64,000 nucleotides of DNA from Xiphophorus maculatus (Eukaryota; Chordata; Actinopteri; Cyprinodontiformes; Poeciliidae), in the NCBI RefSeq assembly GCF_002775205.1, contig NC_036443.1, positions 31,402,217-31,466,216 of the forward strand, read 5' to 3'. Positions 32,217 to 44,316 of this stretch are shown piece by piece; the stretch's first letter is position 1; each line of letters opens with the position of its first letter. The translations under genes and the position numbers were made by a program. The notes under the pieces are model-generated. The model saw only the letters and a program-made list of their open reading frames with translations. It made no database searches and was not told the DNA's origin.

Positions 32217-33970
32217 TAAATCCCCCCCGTCCAGGGATCACATGACCCGCCCCAAATTAAACCTGCAGCAGAATGAAACTCCTGACAGGGAGAGACTCAG
32301 ATAAATTCCTGCTCCGCTCTGCCTGGAACCAGTACACACAGAACCAGTACCCCCCGAGCCCCCACTTCTCTCACTCTGATCCAATCAGCTTTCGTCTGTT
32401 TTCTGTTTTCGTTTCTGTCGACTAGATTCATTTTCTACACTTCTCTCGGTCCGGTTCTGATCCAGTCCTGATCCAGTTCTGGACCAATTCCAGTCTGGTT
32501 CTGATCCGGAATGGTCCTGACTCATCGGATTCCTCTCCAGTTTTTCCTTCATTTGCTTTATTTTCATTTTATTTTAGTAAATTAAAACTTTACAAAATAA
32601 AATGTTGCTTATAAACAATAAATTCCCAAACAGGAACCGACTGTCGTCTCTTCATGGACTCAGCAGTAATTAAATATTTTAAAATGTTTATGTTTACACA
32701 CATGGTTACATGTAAACATCTGCATAACAATATAAACTTGATCATTTTACATTTTAAAGTTTTTTTAGTTTATTATTCATTTTAATCCATCATGGTGCTT
32801 CTTAAGGTCAAAATGGCCGTTTTAGGTTTGATGCATTATTATTATTATTATTATTATTATTTTCATTAGGGGTGACTCAGTGCGTAAATTTGGGCCGATA
32901 TTAATGTCTGATATTAATATTTATCCGATATTTATGGATATCGTATTTATTTCCCTACATTTCAAACATTGCGTAGAAACGACACAGATTTCTGCTCTGC
33001 TTCAGATAAACATCCCATGATCCTTTGCTGTCAATATCAATATAACATAGCTGAACAAGCTTCAGCTCCAGAACCAGAACATCAGAGTGGTTCAGAACCT
33101 CACCGGTCCAAACAAACTCCCTCCATCTTGAAGCTTCAAACGGCTCCAGAAGGTTTTGTGTTCTGGTTCTCCATGCGGCCCGGTTCTGTCGTCTGGACCT
33201 TTGGGTTTGCTTTGTGATGTCTGAGGTTCTGACTGCATGACGGTTCCCACTGTTTATTTCTCCTTTCCATCTGTTTTCCTCTCTTCGTTTTTTCCTTCTC
33301 CTCGATGTTCCCGAGGAAAATGTCTGAAAATCAGGATTTTAAACTAGGAGAGGAAATGAAATTTCTTCATCCACTTCAAAATAAGAGCATGGATATAATG
33401 CATGGTTTAGTGACTTGAAGAATTCCCAACGATCAAAACCTTTAAAACATGTTGAGCTTAATTCACCTGAAAGTTCACAAAACATTGAAGAAAACCAGCT
33501 CTTCAGAATTCACCTGGAAAAATTTGTTTAGGGGAAGCTAAACGCGCTAAACATTTTCAAAGTTAGCAAGAGCGCTAAGCTAAATATTAGCTTAGCAATT
33601 AGTGGATTAGCGGAAGGAAGTGGAAGTGTTACTGCTGTAATTAGATAATAAACAGAAAAAACACAACAGAAAGTAGCACATTTATATGTTTGTTATTATT
33701 TATTCTGTTGAGTTTTAAAGTTTTTTGGTTTTTGTTTTAATTTCTGTCAAATATCTGTAATCAATAATTCTCCTCCATCACATTATTACATCGTCCTGCT
33801 CACTTCATAGATCTCATGTGACACCACAATTCCAGAAACTTTGGAACTGACGGCCATCTTGGTAGGCAGTTGCTATGGAGTTGCTATGACAACAGTAATT
33901 GTTACCGGCCCCAGACCTAGGGGGAATCTGGGCCGGCACAAGCGATGCACAGGCAGGATGCGCTGTGGAT

Positions 33971-34035
33971 CTGTGAATGATGAGGAACAGACACGTTAAT
34001 ACGTTGTGCCTTGCTCTGCTGGCAGCGGTTTATTA
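33971..34035. repeat. 65-bp direct repeat, left copy
   Basis: Starts CTGTGAATGATGAGGAACAG and continues through ACGTTGTGCCTTGCTCTGC; matches 34642-34706 with one substitution (G/A at base 58). On the minus strand it carries AATAAA just upstream, as an LTR R region would. Possibly the termini of a retroelement remnant; no coding part is recognised between them. Confidence 0.6.
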
Positions 34036-34641
34036 TTAACTCTAACAGTCATAAACATTCAGTCATTCCATTTAAACACAAATATCAAACTATCCTTGCT
34101 TTGACAATATCACAAAACATCATAACATTGGGATAGTATTCATGTCAAAATACACTGTCATCATCTTTCACTTCAAAACAGCTCAAACCTCTTGGTTTGC
34201 AATATTGTTAATAACCTGAGTAATACAAACAAATACTCTTTTGTAAAATAAAATAAAGTGCAACATAATAACTCATTACGTGTGTCTGTCTCTGAGTGTA
34301 TATGTCGTTCATTGCAAAATAAACTTAATGTTCATCAAAATAATAACTTCCCATCACCAAAGACAGTAATAACTCTAATGCCCATTCATACCTTCAGCCA
34401 TTGGCTCAGATACAAAAAGTAAACGATGTTCTCTTTCACACACACATCTGTACATCCCATGTTCTCTGTAATCAAGCCGTTGAAGAACTACTAACGGTAG
34501 CCATTATTCGACTCGACAAAACAAAACAAATACTTATCAGAACCCGGATCAAGTTCTCTCAAAATGTTACTATAATGTCACAGACAGTTCACATTACTTT
34601 TAACATCTTTAAGAATGTTTAGGAATAGTTATAAATAGGAC

Positions 34642-34706
34642 CTGTGAATGATGAGGAACAGACACGTTAATACGTTGTGCCTTGCTCTGCTGGCAGCGAT
34701 TTATTA
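34642..34706. repeat. 65-bp direct repeat, right copy
   Basis: Second copy of the 65-bp sequence, 671 bases from the first, same orientation, one mismatch. Confidence 0.6.
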
Positions 34707-35850
34707 CTGACTGCGCATGTGCGGGCAAAGACCATAGAAGTTTCCTCGTTTGCTCATTCACTCACAGTAGCGCCCTCTACTGACTAGGTAGTCATTGACA
34801 TGAGTCAGCTAATGTTAGACAGTTGTTCTAATCATCTTAAAATAATCTTTTCAAAAATGGGGGTGTCTGTTTTAGTAACACATTAATTTCTAGATCCACT
34901 ACATAAACAAGCCACAAGTTACTCGCTGCCTCTGTGTAATACTAAGATAAATATCAGTGATATTTAATGCAGTACTTACTGCCTAACTAGCAGCGTTAGC
35001 TTAGCTAGTGTAGCTTTTATCTGCTAGCTAAGAGGACACATAGCCTCTGTGTTTCTACTTGTTCTCCGTCTGCCAGTCAGCAGAACCTCATTGTTCACAT
35101 GAAGAGATCGTACATATTTTATAAATCTGTTTAAATGTTGATGTTAAGCGGCCATGTTGGATAAACTCTTCCTGCTCACTAGCATTGAGCTGCAGTAGCA
35201 GATCAGCGGCGGCTCGTCCACATCGTCGGACATGTTTCATTCTCCGTCTCATGCGACAGCAGCCAGGGTATGCTGTGCTTTGTGGTGCGTTCTCCTACCA
35301 AGATGGCGGATCAGTGGCGTCGATCACTTGTGGGAACTGTAATCAATTCCACCACCAACAGCCAGCCCAGATGCTAGCTGCGTACTGTAAACTGGTTTCC
35401 TCCCAGTAGGCTGTGAGTGGAACCAGAACCGTCAGGTCGGGTAGAACACCTGCACCGGTATCTCCTTCCATCTGCTGGTCCGGGTCCAGAAGCCTGAAAT
35501 GTTTCACATGTGCCTGTAATCTCTTCCCAAGCGGAACATGACGGATCGTTTTGGTTCTGGCACAGAATCACAGCTTCAGCTGGGAAGGTCCGGGATCTGT
35601 TGGCTCCGTTTCCAAACTGTGTTTAAGTCCAAAGATGGAGCAGAAGATCTGGATATTCAACCCGAACCGGCCCGGTTTCACCAGAAACGGACCGCAGCCG
35701 ATCCATGAGGATCCAGGTTTTGCTTTCCTGACCCAGAACTTATCAGAACCAAACCTGCTCCGTTTAACAGAACCGCTTCTCCTCAACAGACAAAAGGAAA
35801 GTTGAGCTTCACAGAATCACTGGAGCCAATCAAACCTTCAGACCGGCAGC

Positions 35851-35907
<57 letters not shown>
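35851..35907. repeat. (CAAT)n microsatellite
   Basis: About 14 AATC units. It is the reverse complement of the TTGA array at 36217-36279, so the two face each other around the LINE fragment. Confidence 0.95.
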
Positions 35908-35908
<1 letters not shown>

Positions 35909-35989
35909 GATCTAGAGCTATAGATCTAGATTTACAGGTATAGAGTTACGGATCTAGAGCTACAGACGTAGAGTCAGGACAGCTTCAGT

Positions 35990-36216
35990 TCTGCATCAGA
36001 ACCAGAACCAAACATGGAGAAGCAGCATTCAGCTTCTATACTCTACAGATCTGGAACAAACTTCCAGAAAACTGAAAAGCAACTGATTAGAACTGATTTC
36101 AATTAATAATCAATGAAACATTGATCAATATATTTAATGATGATTTTATGATGAAACTCAACAAAATCTTTGTATGACTTTTTTGACATTAATTATGTAA
36201 AGCACTTTAAATAAAC

Positions 36217-36280
<64 letters not shown>

Positions 36281-36282
36281 GC
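35990..36282 (+). mobile_element. 5'-truncated LINE 3' end with (TTGA)n tail
   Basis: The plus strand reads a short frame of the AFSFYTLQIWNKLPEN type, typical of the C-terminus of fish L2/CR1-like LINE ORF2. It is followed by TGTAAAGCACTTTAAATAAA and a pure TTGA tail to about 36279. Stop codons interrupt the frame. The clade assignment is from recognition only. Confidence 0.6.
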
Positions 36283-38200
36283 CTATAAACCTGTCAGACT
36301 TCATTTCTTGTCCCGTTTCCAGGTTTTAATAAATTTCTTCAATCTGGATGAGGATTATTGTTTTTTCAGATTATTGTTTTTTCCACATCAACATTTGAAT
36401 CAGGTGCAGCCAAACCTTTTGTTCGTTTTCATAACTCCATAAAGTTTTATCGCTCCTCGTTTTCTTCCAGGCAGTTTCCAGATTCCAGCAGGATGAGAGA
36501 GACTTTCTGGAAGAATCAAACCCGGTTCTGATCCATTTTCTGCTCCGGGTTTTCACTGCCAGGCTGTTCGACACATTTCGGTTTCATTTGGATTATTTCC
36601 GTCCAAACGGCCCGACTTGTTGGACATTTAGAGGAAAAGAATCGATAGAAAACCCGATTCAGTCCGAGCAGCACCAGGAAGTCTGCAAGGCCAGCTTTTA
36701 TTTTGATAGTCTGATAATTAGCCATCTAATTTTTATATTAGCTAAATAGATTGCACCTAAATATTTAGTTGGGAACTTAAACTGTGAAGTATTCCGCTGG
36801 TTCCCATCAGAACTGGACCTGGTTCTGGTTTCTCCTCCCTCCATCTGGAACCGAGCGGACAGAAGAATCGGACTCCACCCTGCAGCCTGGAAGCATTTCA
36901 GGCTCTGAATCACCGAGACGCAGATTTGATCTCAGCAACGTTTCAGTGAGAAACTAGTTTATAAACCTCTAGTTTAATAAACTAGTTTAATAAACCGGAT
37001 TATTAAACCTCTAGTTTAATAAACTAGTTTAATAAACCGGATTATTAAACCTCTAGTTTAATAAACTTTTAGTTTTATAAACTAGTTCTGGTTAGTTCCG
37101 GTTTAACTAGTAATAAACCGGATTATTAGTTTAATAATCCGGTTTATTAAACCTCTAGTTTAATAAACTTAGAGATTATTAAACCCGGTGGGACCCGGTT
37201 CTGTTCCCCTACAGGAACCAAAAGCTGCTTCTACATGTGAATCAATCATTTTGTAACTTTCTGGCTTCAGTTTTTTCTGAATCATCTGGACTTTAACCGG
37301 ATTTCCTCGGTTCTCCTCATGATCCGTTTCTGTTCTGAATCTGATTGATTTTGGGTTATTGATTATTATGATTGATGGTTTTATTCCTTTGTGTTTTGCT
37401 CTCCAGGTTTCAGTCTTCGGTTTGTAACATGAGGACAAACTGTCCATTTGTGTCGCTGCTACGTTTCTATGGTAACTAGATTCAGGATCGTCTCAGCAGG
37501 TCAAAGGTCATCAAACAGAGAAACAGCTGAGATTCTGCTGGACCCGGTAACACCTCTCGCTCTCTCTCTGCCTGAAGCCTCGGCTGCTGCTGACCTTTGA
37601 CCCCAGCCGTTATCGCTTCCCGCTCTGAGGCTCGGGAGGTCAGAGGTCAGCGCTCAGATGGTGTTTTGCTGTAAACCCAGAGGATCCAGTTTCTGTCAGA
37701 GCAACGAGCCGAGCGGCGAAACACGAGAGGCGAGGGTACAGCTGGCGTGAGACCCGGACCGGACCGGACCGGACCGGACCGTCTGGTTCCATTACATCAG
37801 TCCGGCTCATTTTCAGACCAAACCTCACCAGCAGCAGCAGCAGGGCGGTGATGCCTTCAGGGCCCATGCGACCGGGGACCCATGCGACCGGGCCCTCGGT
37901 GCCCCGGCTCAGCGAGTCTCTGCAGGGCGCGGCTCCTTCTGAATGACGCCGTGTTTCTGCTCCTCAACGGTTTCCAGGCCGACAAACAGACAAAGTTACA
38001 TATGAGGGAAAAAATCAAGTTTTATGTGAAAAATGAGCCAAAAGAAACAGAGAAGAAACGTTGGAGTGGCAGATTGTTGCTGCAGCACGTTGCAGAAAAA
38101 CAGAATTATTCTGTCATTTTTCAGTCGGATTTTAACCAAATAGTTTACTAAACTAAACTAATTCATAGTTTCGTTTAGTAAACTAAACTATGGATTTAGT

Positions 38201-39746
38201 CAGTGTTGTATAAAGTACTGAAATCTCAGAGTCAAGTAAAAGTACAAGTACCTCTCCAAAATATGACTTTGGTAAAAGTCGAAGTCACTGACTGAAATGT
38301 TACTTGAGTTAAAGTCTTAAAGTATCTGAAACTTCTTGTACTTAAGTATGGAAATTACTGTAAAAATGGATGTACTCAAGTAATGTAATGAAAAGTACAA
38401 GTAAAAAGTAAAACAAAGCAAATGCAGTTTGAATGACATTTTTTATATTTTGGTAAACTTGTCAAATACACTTAAAATAATGTACCCAACCAAGTGCAGG
38501 CAAAATTAAACCTGCTAATAGATATACCTGCAGGCATCATTTAGTTAAGAACATTAGGTGCTTTACCTATAGCACAAGGTTAACTTAACCTGCTTTACAA
38601 CTGAACCAGCTTCTTAGTAAACCCTCCAGGACAGAAAATACAAAGTTTTGTAAGCCTTAAGTTTTCCCTTCAAGTAAGGTCAGTGCTGAAAATGAGAAAA
38701 ATAAATAGTACAGAAAATGCGGCCAACATGAAGAAAAAGATCTGTTACGATTACTCTACTTCACAAATCAGTGAATCAGTCAATGCTACAGTCAGTAGGT
38801 GGTACACACAACTGGTCATTATGCAAAAGAAAAAAAGAACTGGGAGGGAAATGCAGCTTATTGGCATCTGAAGAGGGAGACCTTTACTGTAAACCTGGTT
38901 TTGAACTTGCATGCCTTTCCTATATTCGTTAAATTTAGTCTAAATTGCTATCGCTATGGCTTCTGTCCCCCCTTGAACAGAGGAGTCTAGGTAGCCTGTT
39001 ACAGTCAACATTAGGCCTAAGCTAAATACACCATGTATGGAACTGAAACAATGCCAAACAAAGTTCATTTATGGTCAACGTTTCACAGTAGTGTCTAGTG
39101 ACCAAGCTATAGTTACTGAAACAGGAGGATTATAACCATTTCATAAGACGTTACCTCGATGTGTTTCTTCAAGTTGGACGGGGAGTTTTTGTAAGATAGA
39201 ATTTCCACATCTTCGGGCAGGAATAACATAAACTGCATGCGGTACGACGAATCTTTAACACCCACGAAAGAGTGTATTGTGTTTAAATAAGGCCATGGGC
39301 TGTCATCACCAGCTGGTGGTTCCTCTGGAGCCGTGTCCGACGTAGTTGCAGTCGTTGTGGTCTCCGTCTCCTCCTCCATGTGGCTGCTGCTGATTGCGAC
39401 ACTTGCTTTGTGTTTAATGGGAGAAGCGAAACAGGTGTATCCTATTGGAGGTGATGAACAAGCCCAGGCAAGCAGGCTACGGACTTTGTTCGGTAGCCTG
39501 CTTGCTACTTGCTAATCAGTAGGTGGATCAAAACACTTTGTTTCTCTCTCTCGCTTTTTTGTAACGAGTAACTAAACCACACATTGAAAATGTATCGGAG
39601 TAAAAGTACGCAATTAAGTTCGGAAATATAGTGAAGTAAAAGTGAAAGTCATCAAAAATTTTCATACTTGAGGAAAGTATGAAGTACTCCAAAATATACT
39701 TAAGTAAAGTAGTGAAGTATTTTTACTTCGTTACTATACAACACTG
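38201..39746. mobile_element. Internally deleted hAT transposon with perfect 8-bp target duplication
   Basis: Ends CAGTGTTGTATAAAGTACTG and, inverted, ...TACTATACAACACTG. Flanked on both sides by GATTTAGT (38193-38200 and 39747-39754), an exact 8-bp duplication as hAT elements make. The inner ends have the AAAGTACAAGTA / TTTTACTTCG character of the fish Tol2-like group. At 1,546 bp it is too short for a full transposase but keeps a fragment of one (39113-39379). Confidence 0.85.
39113..39379 (-). pseudogene. hAT transposase N-terminal fragment
   Basis: An 88-codon minus-strand frame, acidic/Thr-rich start followed by SSYRMQFMLFLPED and YKNSPSNLKKHIE, the BED-finger-like region of Tol2-type hAT transposases. 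The positions where zinc-binding cysteines are expected hold phenylalanine (inference from family memory), and the catalytic domain is absent. Best read as a relic exon. Confidence 0.6.
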
Positions 39747-40574
39747 GATTTAGTTTACTCCCAACTAAATTCATATTCACAAACTAAATATTTAGTTCAA
39801 CAGTAAATATTTATTCTCTAAATATTTAGCTTGTTAAAGACATTTTTGGGTTCTCAGTAAATATTTTGGTCATATTCAAAGCAGCATGTGGAAGTGGACT
39901 ATCAAAATAAAAGCCTTTTCAGATTTTACGTCTTCAGGCAGAAACTGAAAAATGTTTCCAGATTTTTTATCTTCGATAAATGAACCCGTGACTCGTTAAA
40001 TCTGCAAGCGGCTTTACAAAAAAACAAGTCCAAAGCTGCTTATAATAATCACACTGGGTACCGAAACTCAAGTTAATTCCTGTTTTTCCAGCAACAAAAT
40101 GCAGGTCTCCCTCCATTGTTGATGTTTCTGTCGCTGCTGATACTGTCGCACAGAAACAGCCGTCACTGAGGAAATAAAATTAAATTACAAAATTAAATAG
40201 CAACGCAAAGTGGCTTTGATAAGTAACTGTAGTCTGACTACTGGATTTGAAAAAGCAACGCGTTAGATTACTGGTTGCTGAGAAAAATGGTCCGACGGCA
40301 ACAATGCTAAGTAACAGGCTACTGACGTCACTGGCTGCGGGTCCATCTGAGGTTCTGGTTCTGCAGTTTGTGGGTCCCAGAGTCAGAACCAGAGCCGGAG
40401 AGGAGCAGATTGATCCAAACATCATGTGAACAGAATGTGACCCGGCCCGGCCCAAAGTGTTCTGCTGTCACCGACTGACTGCTAATGACTAACAGATGGC
40501 CGAGTGTTTCTCCCTCTGTGAGGGGCGACTGGCCCGAACGGGCCAGAACCGGGACCCATAAGAACAAGAACTGT

Positions 40575-40880
40575 CTGGAAATGAATGGAAATCCCCACAA
40601 GGAGAGAAAGACATAATGTGTGTGTTTGTTTGTTTCTAATACCTTGTGGGGACCATTTTCCTGACATATACTACGTTGTGGGGACCCACTGCTCCTTGTG
40701 GGGCCGAAGCCTGGGCCCCACAAGGGAAACACTGTTTATGGGTCAGGGGTCAGATTTAGGACTAAGGTGTGAATTGAGTTTTGGTTGGGATTAGGATTAG
40801 CATTAGGCTGTAGAAATGAATGGAAGTCAATGGAAAGTCCCCACAAAGATAGCCATGCAAACATGTGTGTGTGTGTTGGG
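40575..40880. mobile_element. Fish interspersed repeat with CCTTGTGGGGACC blocks
   Basis: Contains ATCCCCACAAGG at the left, ACCTTGTGGGGACC and TTGTGGGGACCCACTGC in the middle, and GTCCCCACAAAGATAG followed by GT repeats at the right. This arrangement is common in teleost genomes. Family name not known to me; boundaries approximate. Confidence 0.5.
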
Positions 40881-41047
40881 TGTGTGTGTGTGGGTGGATG
40901 TGTGTGTTGGGTGTGTGTTTCTCTCTCTCATGCAACATTATGTAATGACTGAGCCAACCATCTTCATCTTCATCATCATCATGGACCTGTCTGCACATGA
41001 TCCCTGATGATGTCATAGGTACAGGAAGTGGACCCTCCTTAGAGACA

Positions 41048-41330
41048 TCAGGCAGCCGGACCCCGCCCAGTAACCAGAGCGTCTGGAACTGGTTTGTGCT
41101 TTAACTGGTCCGTTTGGTCAGAGAAGAGTCGCTGATCTACAGTCAGGCTGACGCTGCGGCCCCAGCGGCTCCTCCCATCCCTCAGGAAGCTCCAGGTGTT
41201 TCCAGAGCGCCGCCGTAAGTAAAGCAGCAGAACTGCGGCGGCGTCACCCAGCAGGTCTGAGGCCCAGACCATCACCTGCCACCACCATGCCTGTTGATCC
41301 TGTTGATGTTTTTCTCCTTCAATCTGTCCA
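41048..41330 (-). other. Unassigned open frame, possible orphan exon
   Basis: About 90 open codons on the minus strand with a hydrophobic stretch (MVWASDLLGDAAAVLLLYL) followed by a basic segment. An AG at CAACAG|GCATGG could be an acceptor. I recognise no family and find no partner exon; GC-rich sequence alone could produce it. Confidence 0.2.
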
Positions 41331-41741
41331 AACAGCCAAACTGGACGAGTCGTTTCCTGATCATCCTGTCACGACCTTTAACCCTTACAGGTCACAACTA
41401 TTATGCAGAATTTACTTTTTGAACGTTTTCGTTCTTCCATTCATGTTTCCATGTTTCTAAAAAAACAACCAGGTTGTTGTTTTGGTGTCTGGAAAACGAG
41501 ACTTCAAAAACTTACAGAATGAAATGTCACAAATCAGCAGGGACTGCCCGTTACCTAGCAACCACACCCCATAACCTAGCAACCCACGCTGAGCTCCAGT
41601 CTGTGGTCAGCTGGTTTTCCTGCTGTACAGTGGCTGCTGGAAAAGACCAGAATTTTGTTGTCGACTCACCAAACAAACCAGTTGCTGCGTTCTGGTTGGT
41701 TGTGCAGGAGGCTCCACTTCTGCTCTTCTAAGCTGTACAGG

Positions 41742-43184
41742 CAGGGGCGCCGCCAGGAATCTTGGGCCCCCTAACAAAACCTTAAATTGGGCCCCCCATG
41801 CAGCTGCTGTTACAATTTCCTGAGTCTATCTGACCCATCAAAAGCGTCACAATTTTAAAGTCTTGCTTTCTTTGGTCCAATACTAATAACTAGCACAATA
41901 TTTACTGTTCATGAATTTCACATCCAACAGTCCACATACAGTTTTAGTTTTAGATTTTTAAATGTCTCTCTCCACCAGCAACAGTCAAAAGCAACATGCA
42001 AAATATACATAAAACAATCCAGACTTCTCAAAAAATGCTATGTAGTTGCATTTTATTCAAGCTGCAGTTTATAACTTTAATAAAAATGTTTTCTCCATAT
42101 TTGTTAAAGCTGTCATCATGTCATGATGCCAGTTTGTTCTGAGACAGATAATCTGTGAAAACAATCAATCTCCTCCACCTGCTCCCTGAGCTGCTATTGC
42201 TAGCTAAAGTAAAGCAACGTTCCGACCAAAACAACCAATCAGAACCAGGAGGAGGGTCTTAGCGCTGTCAATCAACCTCATTCACTCGCTGCTAAATGTG
42301 CTAAAGGTGGAGAAACATTTATCGTTATTGCTAGCTACAGCACAGCACAGAGCAAGGGGAAGGAGGAGCAGCACCACATGAGATTGTGATTGACAGCACT
42401 AAAACTCTCCTGACTCTGATTGGTTGTTTCTAGAGAGAACTGGGAGAAAGCAGAGGAAATAGATTTTTCACAGATTATCTCTCATGCCAAACTGTCACAA
42501 CATAATGACAGTTTTAACAAATATGTAAAAAAATATTTTTATAAATGTTAGTGCAGCTTTAATTTGACTAGGAGAGGAGAGAGGACGGGTCAGGAGGTCA
42601 GAGCTGCTGCTGACTGACTCACCTGTTGTTAAGAGGTAAAAGGTACAGAGACAAGTTCAATATATGAATATGTTGGTCATTTATTTCTTTAATTTATTAA
42701 ATGTTAGTGAATTGGAGGCCAACAGCCTGTAGCTAAGCTAACTATGCTAAATGGTTGATAATCTCTCAGTCTACCCAGGTCTCAGAGAAAAACTGGGTTA
42801 TAAATGAACACTTTTACCTTTTTCTCTCTCTTATCTCTATTTTTTCAAAACCTAACTTTATCATTTTTCTTAGCAGCATAATAACAGCCACAGTCGTTCT
42901 TGTTTTCCACTGAGTGCTGCTGAACATCGTCACCGTCAAGCAGGAACCAACCATTTCCTGCAGATCCAGGAGGTTCAGGGTGAATATGGATGTTTTTCTG
43001 GGAGCGCTAACATTTCATTTTTACTGCTAAAACAAGTTTAGAAAACACAGTATGATTCATTTTGTAATTGACAGGGACCCAATTTTTTAAAATTTCTATG
43101 ATCAAAAAAAGAAAATTGTGGAGGGCCCCCTGTCGCTCAGGGGCCCTTAGGATTGTCCTAACTCTCCCCCTACAGGCGCCTCTG
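41742..43184. mobile_element. hAT-like non-autonomous element with nested MITE
   Basis: Left end CAGGGGCGCCGCCAGG and right end GGCGCCTCTG are inverted. Flanks TGTACAGG (41734-41741) and TGAACAGG (43185-43192) match at 7 of 8 bases, fitting an 8-bp hAT duplication. GGGCCCCC-rich subterminal blocks occur on both sides. A 501-bp foldback element lies inside. No transposase frame. Confidence 0.75.
42059..42559. mobile_element. Foldback MITE, copy 1 (nested)
   Basis: Long imperfect inverted ends: AAGCTGCA...ATATTTGTTAAAGCTGTCAT...GATAATCTGTGAAAA on the left and their complements on the right. A second copy lies in edem2 intron 2 (55052-55510), sharing the CAATCAGA, GGGTCTTAGCGCTGTCAATC and CACAGATTATCT blocks. 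Class II, non-autonomous; family unknown. Confidence 0.7.
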
Positions 43185-44054
43185 TGAACAGGTGCATAAT
43201 TTATCATCTGTTTCATGTAAAAGTGTAAATGTTGAGTTGTGGGTGTGGCCAGCAGCGGTTTGTCTGGATTTAAAGAGACAGAGACCCTAAAACGTCCCAA
43301 CAGGCAGAACTGAGCAGAATGAAATCTGATCATCTAAAAATATTTTGTGCAGAGATTAATGAACATGTTTTGTTTAGGCCACATCCTGACCTGATCCAGG
43401 AAGTGAAACCTTTAACGGACCGGTCCGCTCAGCGTCCCGATGCTACGTCACGACCTGAAGCTCGTTATGATCTGCAGACGTTCATCCAATCAAACACAAC
43501 AAGGACTAAAGGAGTTCTGGTTCTGGTACCGGCGGGCCCTCCAGGGTAACCACAAACACTTTTCATCTTTAAAAGGAGCTGAAAAGTCTTTGCCTAACGA
43601 GCAAAGCCCTTCAGGGGAAACTAGATCAGATTCAGGGAGGTTCTGGTTCTGGGTCGGGTCAAGTCTCGCTCAGTTTAATGTTTACCAAATGCTGAGCAGA
43701 GCAGCAGAACGGCGCCGAGTTTCACTGAGAGGCCCTGGAATTGAACCAGAGACCTGAACTACGACACCCGATGTCTGACTTTAATCCTGGATGTTGTTTC
43801 TGCTGAACAGAACCAGAACCAGAACCAGAACCTTCTCTGGGTTTAAAGTTTCTAAACTAACGACCTGTGGTCTCCTCCTCAGGAAATCCCCTCAGTGTTT
43901 GTTAGTCTAAATATTTAAAAAAAACTGATCAGAAACTCAAAGCCAGCTCAGATGTCTCCCTCTGGTGGCCATTTCGCGATACTGCAGCTACAAACTCACC
44001 AGAGGAGCCGCTGCGCCCCCTGCAGTCTGCAGCCTGAATAAACTCAGGTGTGGT

Positions 44055-44060
44055 TTTATT
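44055..44060 (-). terminator. Candidate poly(A) signal of edem2
   Basis: AATAAA on the minus strand (TTTATT on plus), about 257 bases past the edem2 stop. Other AT-rich variants lie nearer, so the choice is uncertain. Confidence 0.4.
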
Positions 44061-44316
44061 TTGACAAAGTGCAGGAAATGTTTTGCATTTAATTTAAATG
44101 TTTGTTATTTTTCAGTCAAATCACTGAAACTAAACCCAGATTAGTTTGGATCCTGGTTCTGATTTCCTACAAACCTCCAGGAGAGAAAAGAGTCTGAAAA
44201 CTCAGAAACATTTTAATAAATAAAAATAAACTTTAAACTGATGTCCGTCAGTCCGGAGGCGCCTCAGAGTCCAGGAGCTCCTTGAGGGTGTCGCCCACCT
44301 GCAGCCAATCAGAGCC

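Larger units (their letters stand above)
32245..38192. other. Intergenic, repeats only
   Basis: No gene supported between pi16 and the hAT element. It contains an (ATT)n run at 32838-32861, a 65-bp direct repeat (33971 and 34642), tetranucleotide arrays and a LINE tail (35851-36282), a CTAGTTTAATAAAC-type array at 36960-37190, and a GGACC run at 37750-37780. Open frames here are short and unrelated to known families. Confidence 0.6.
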
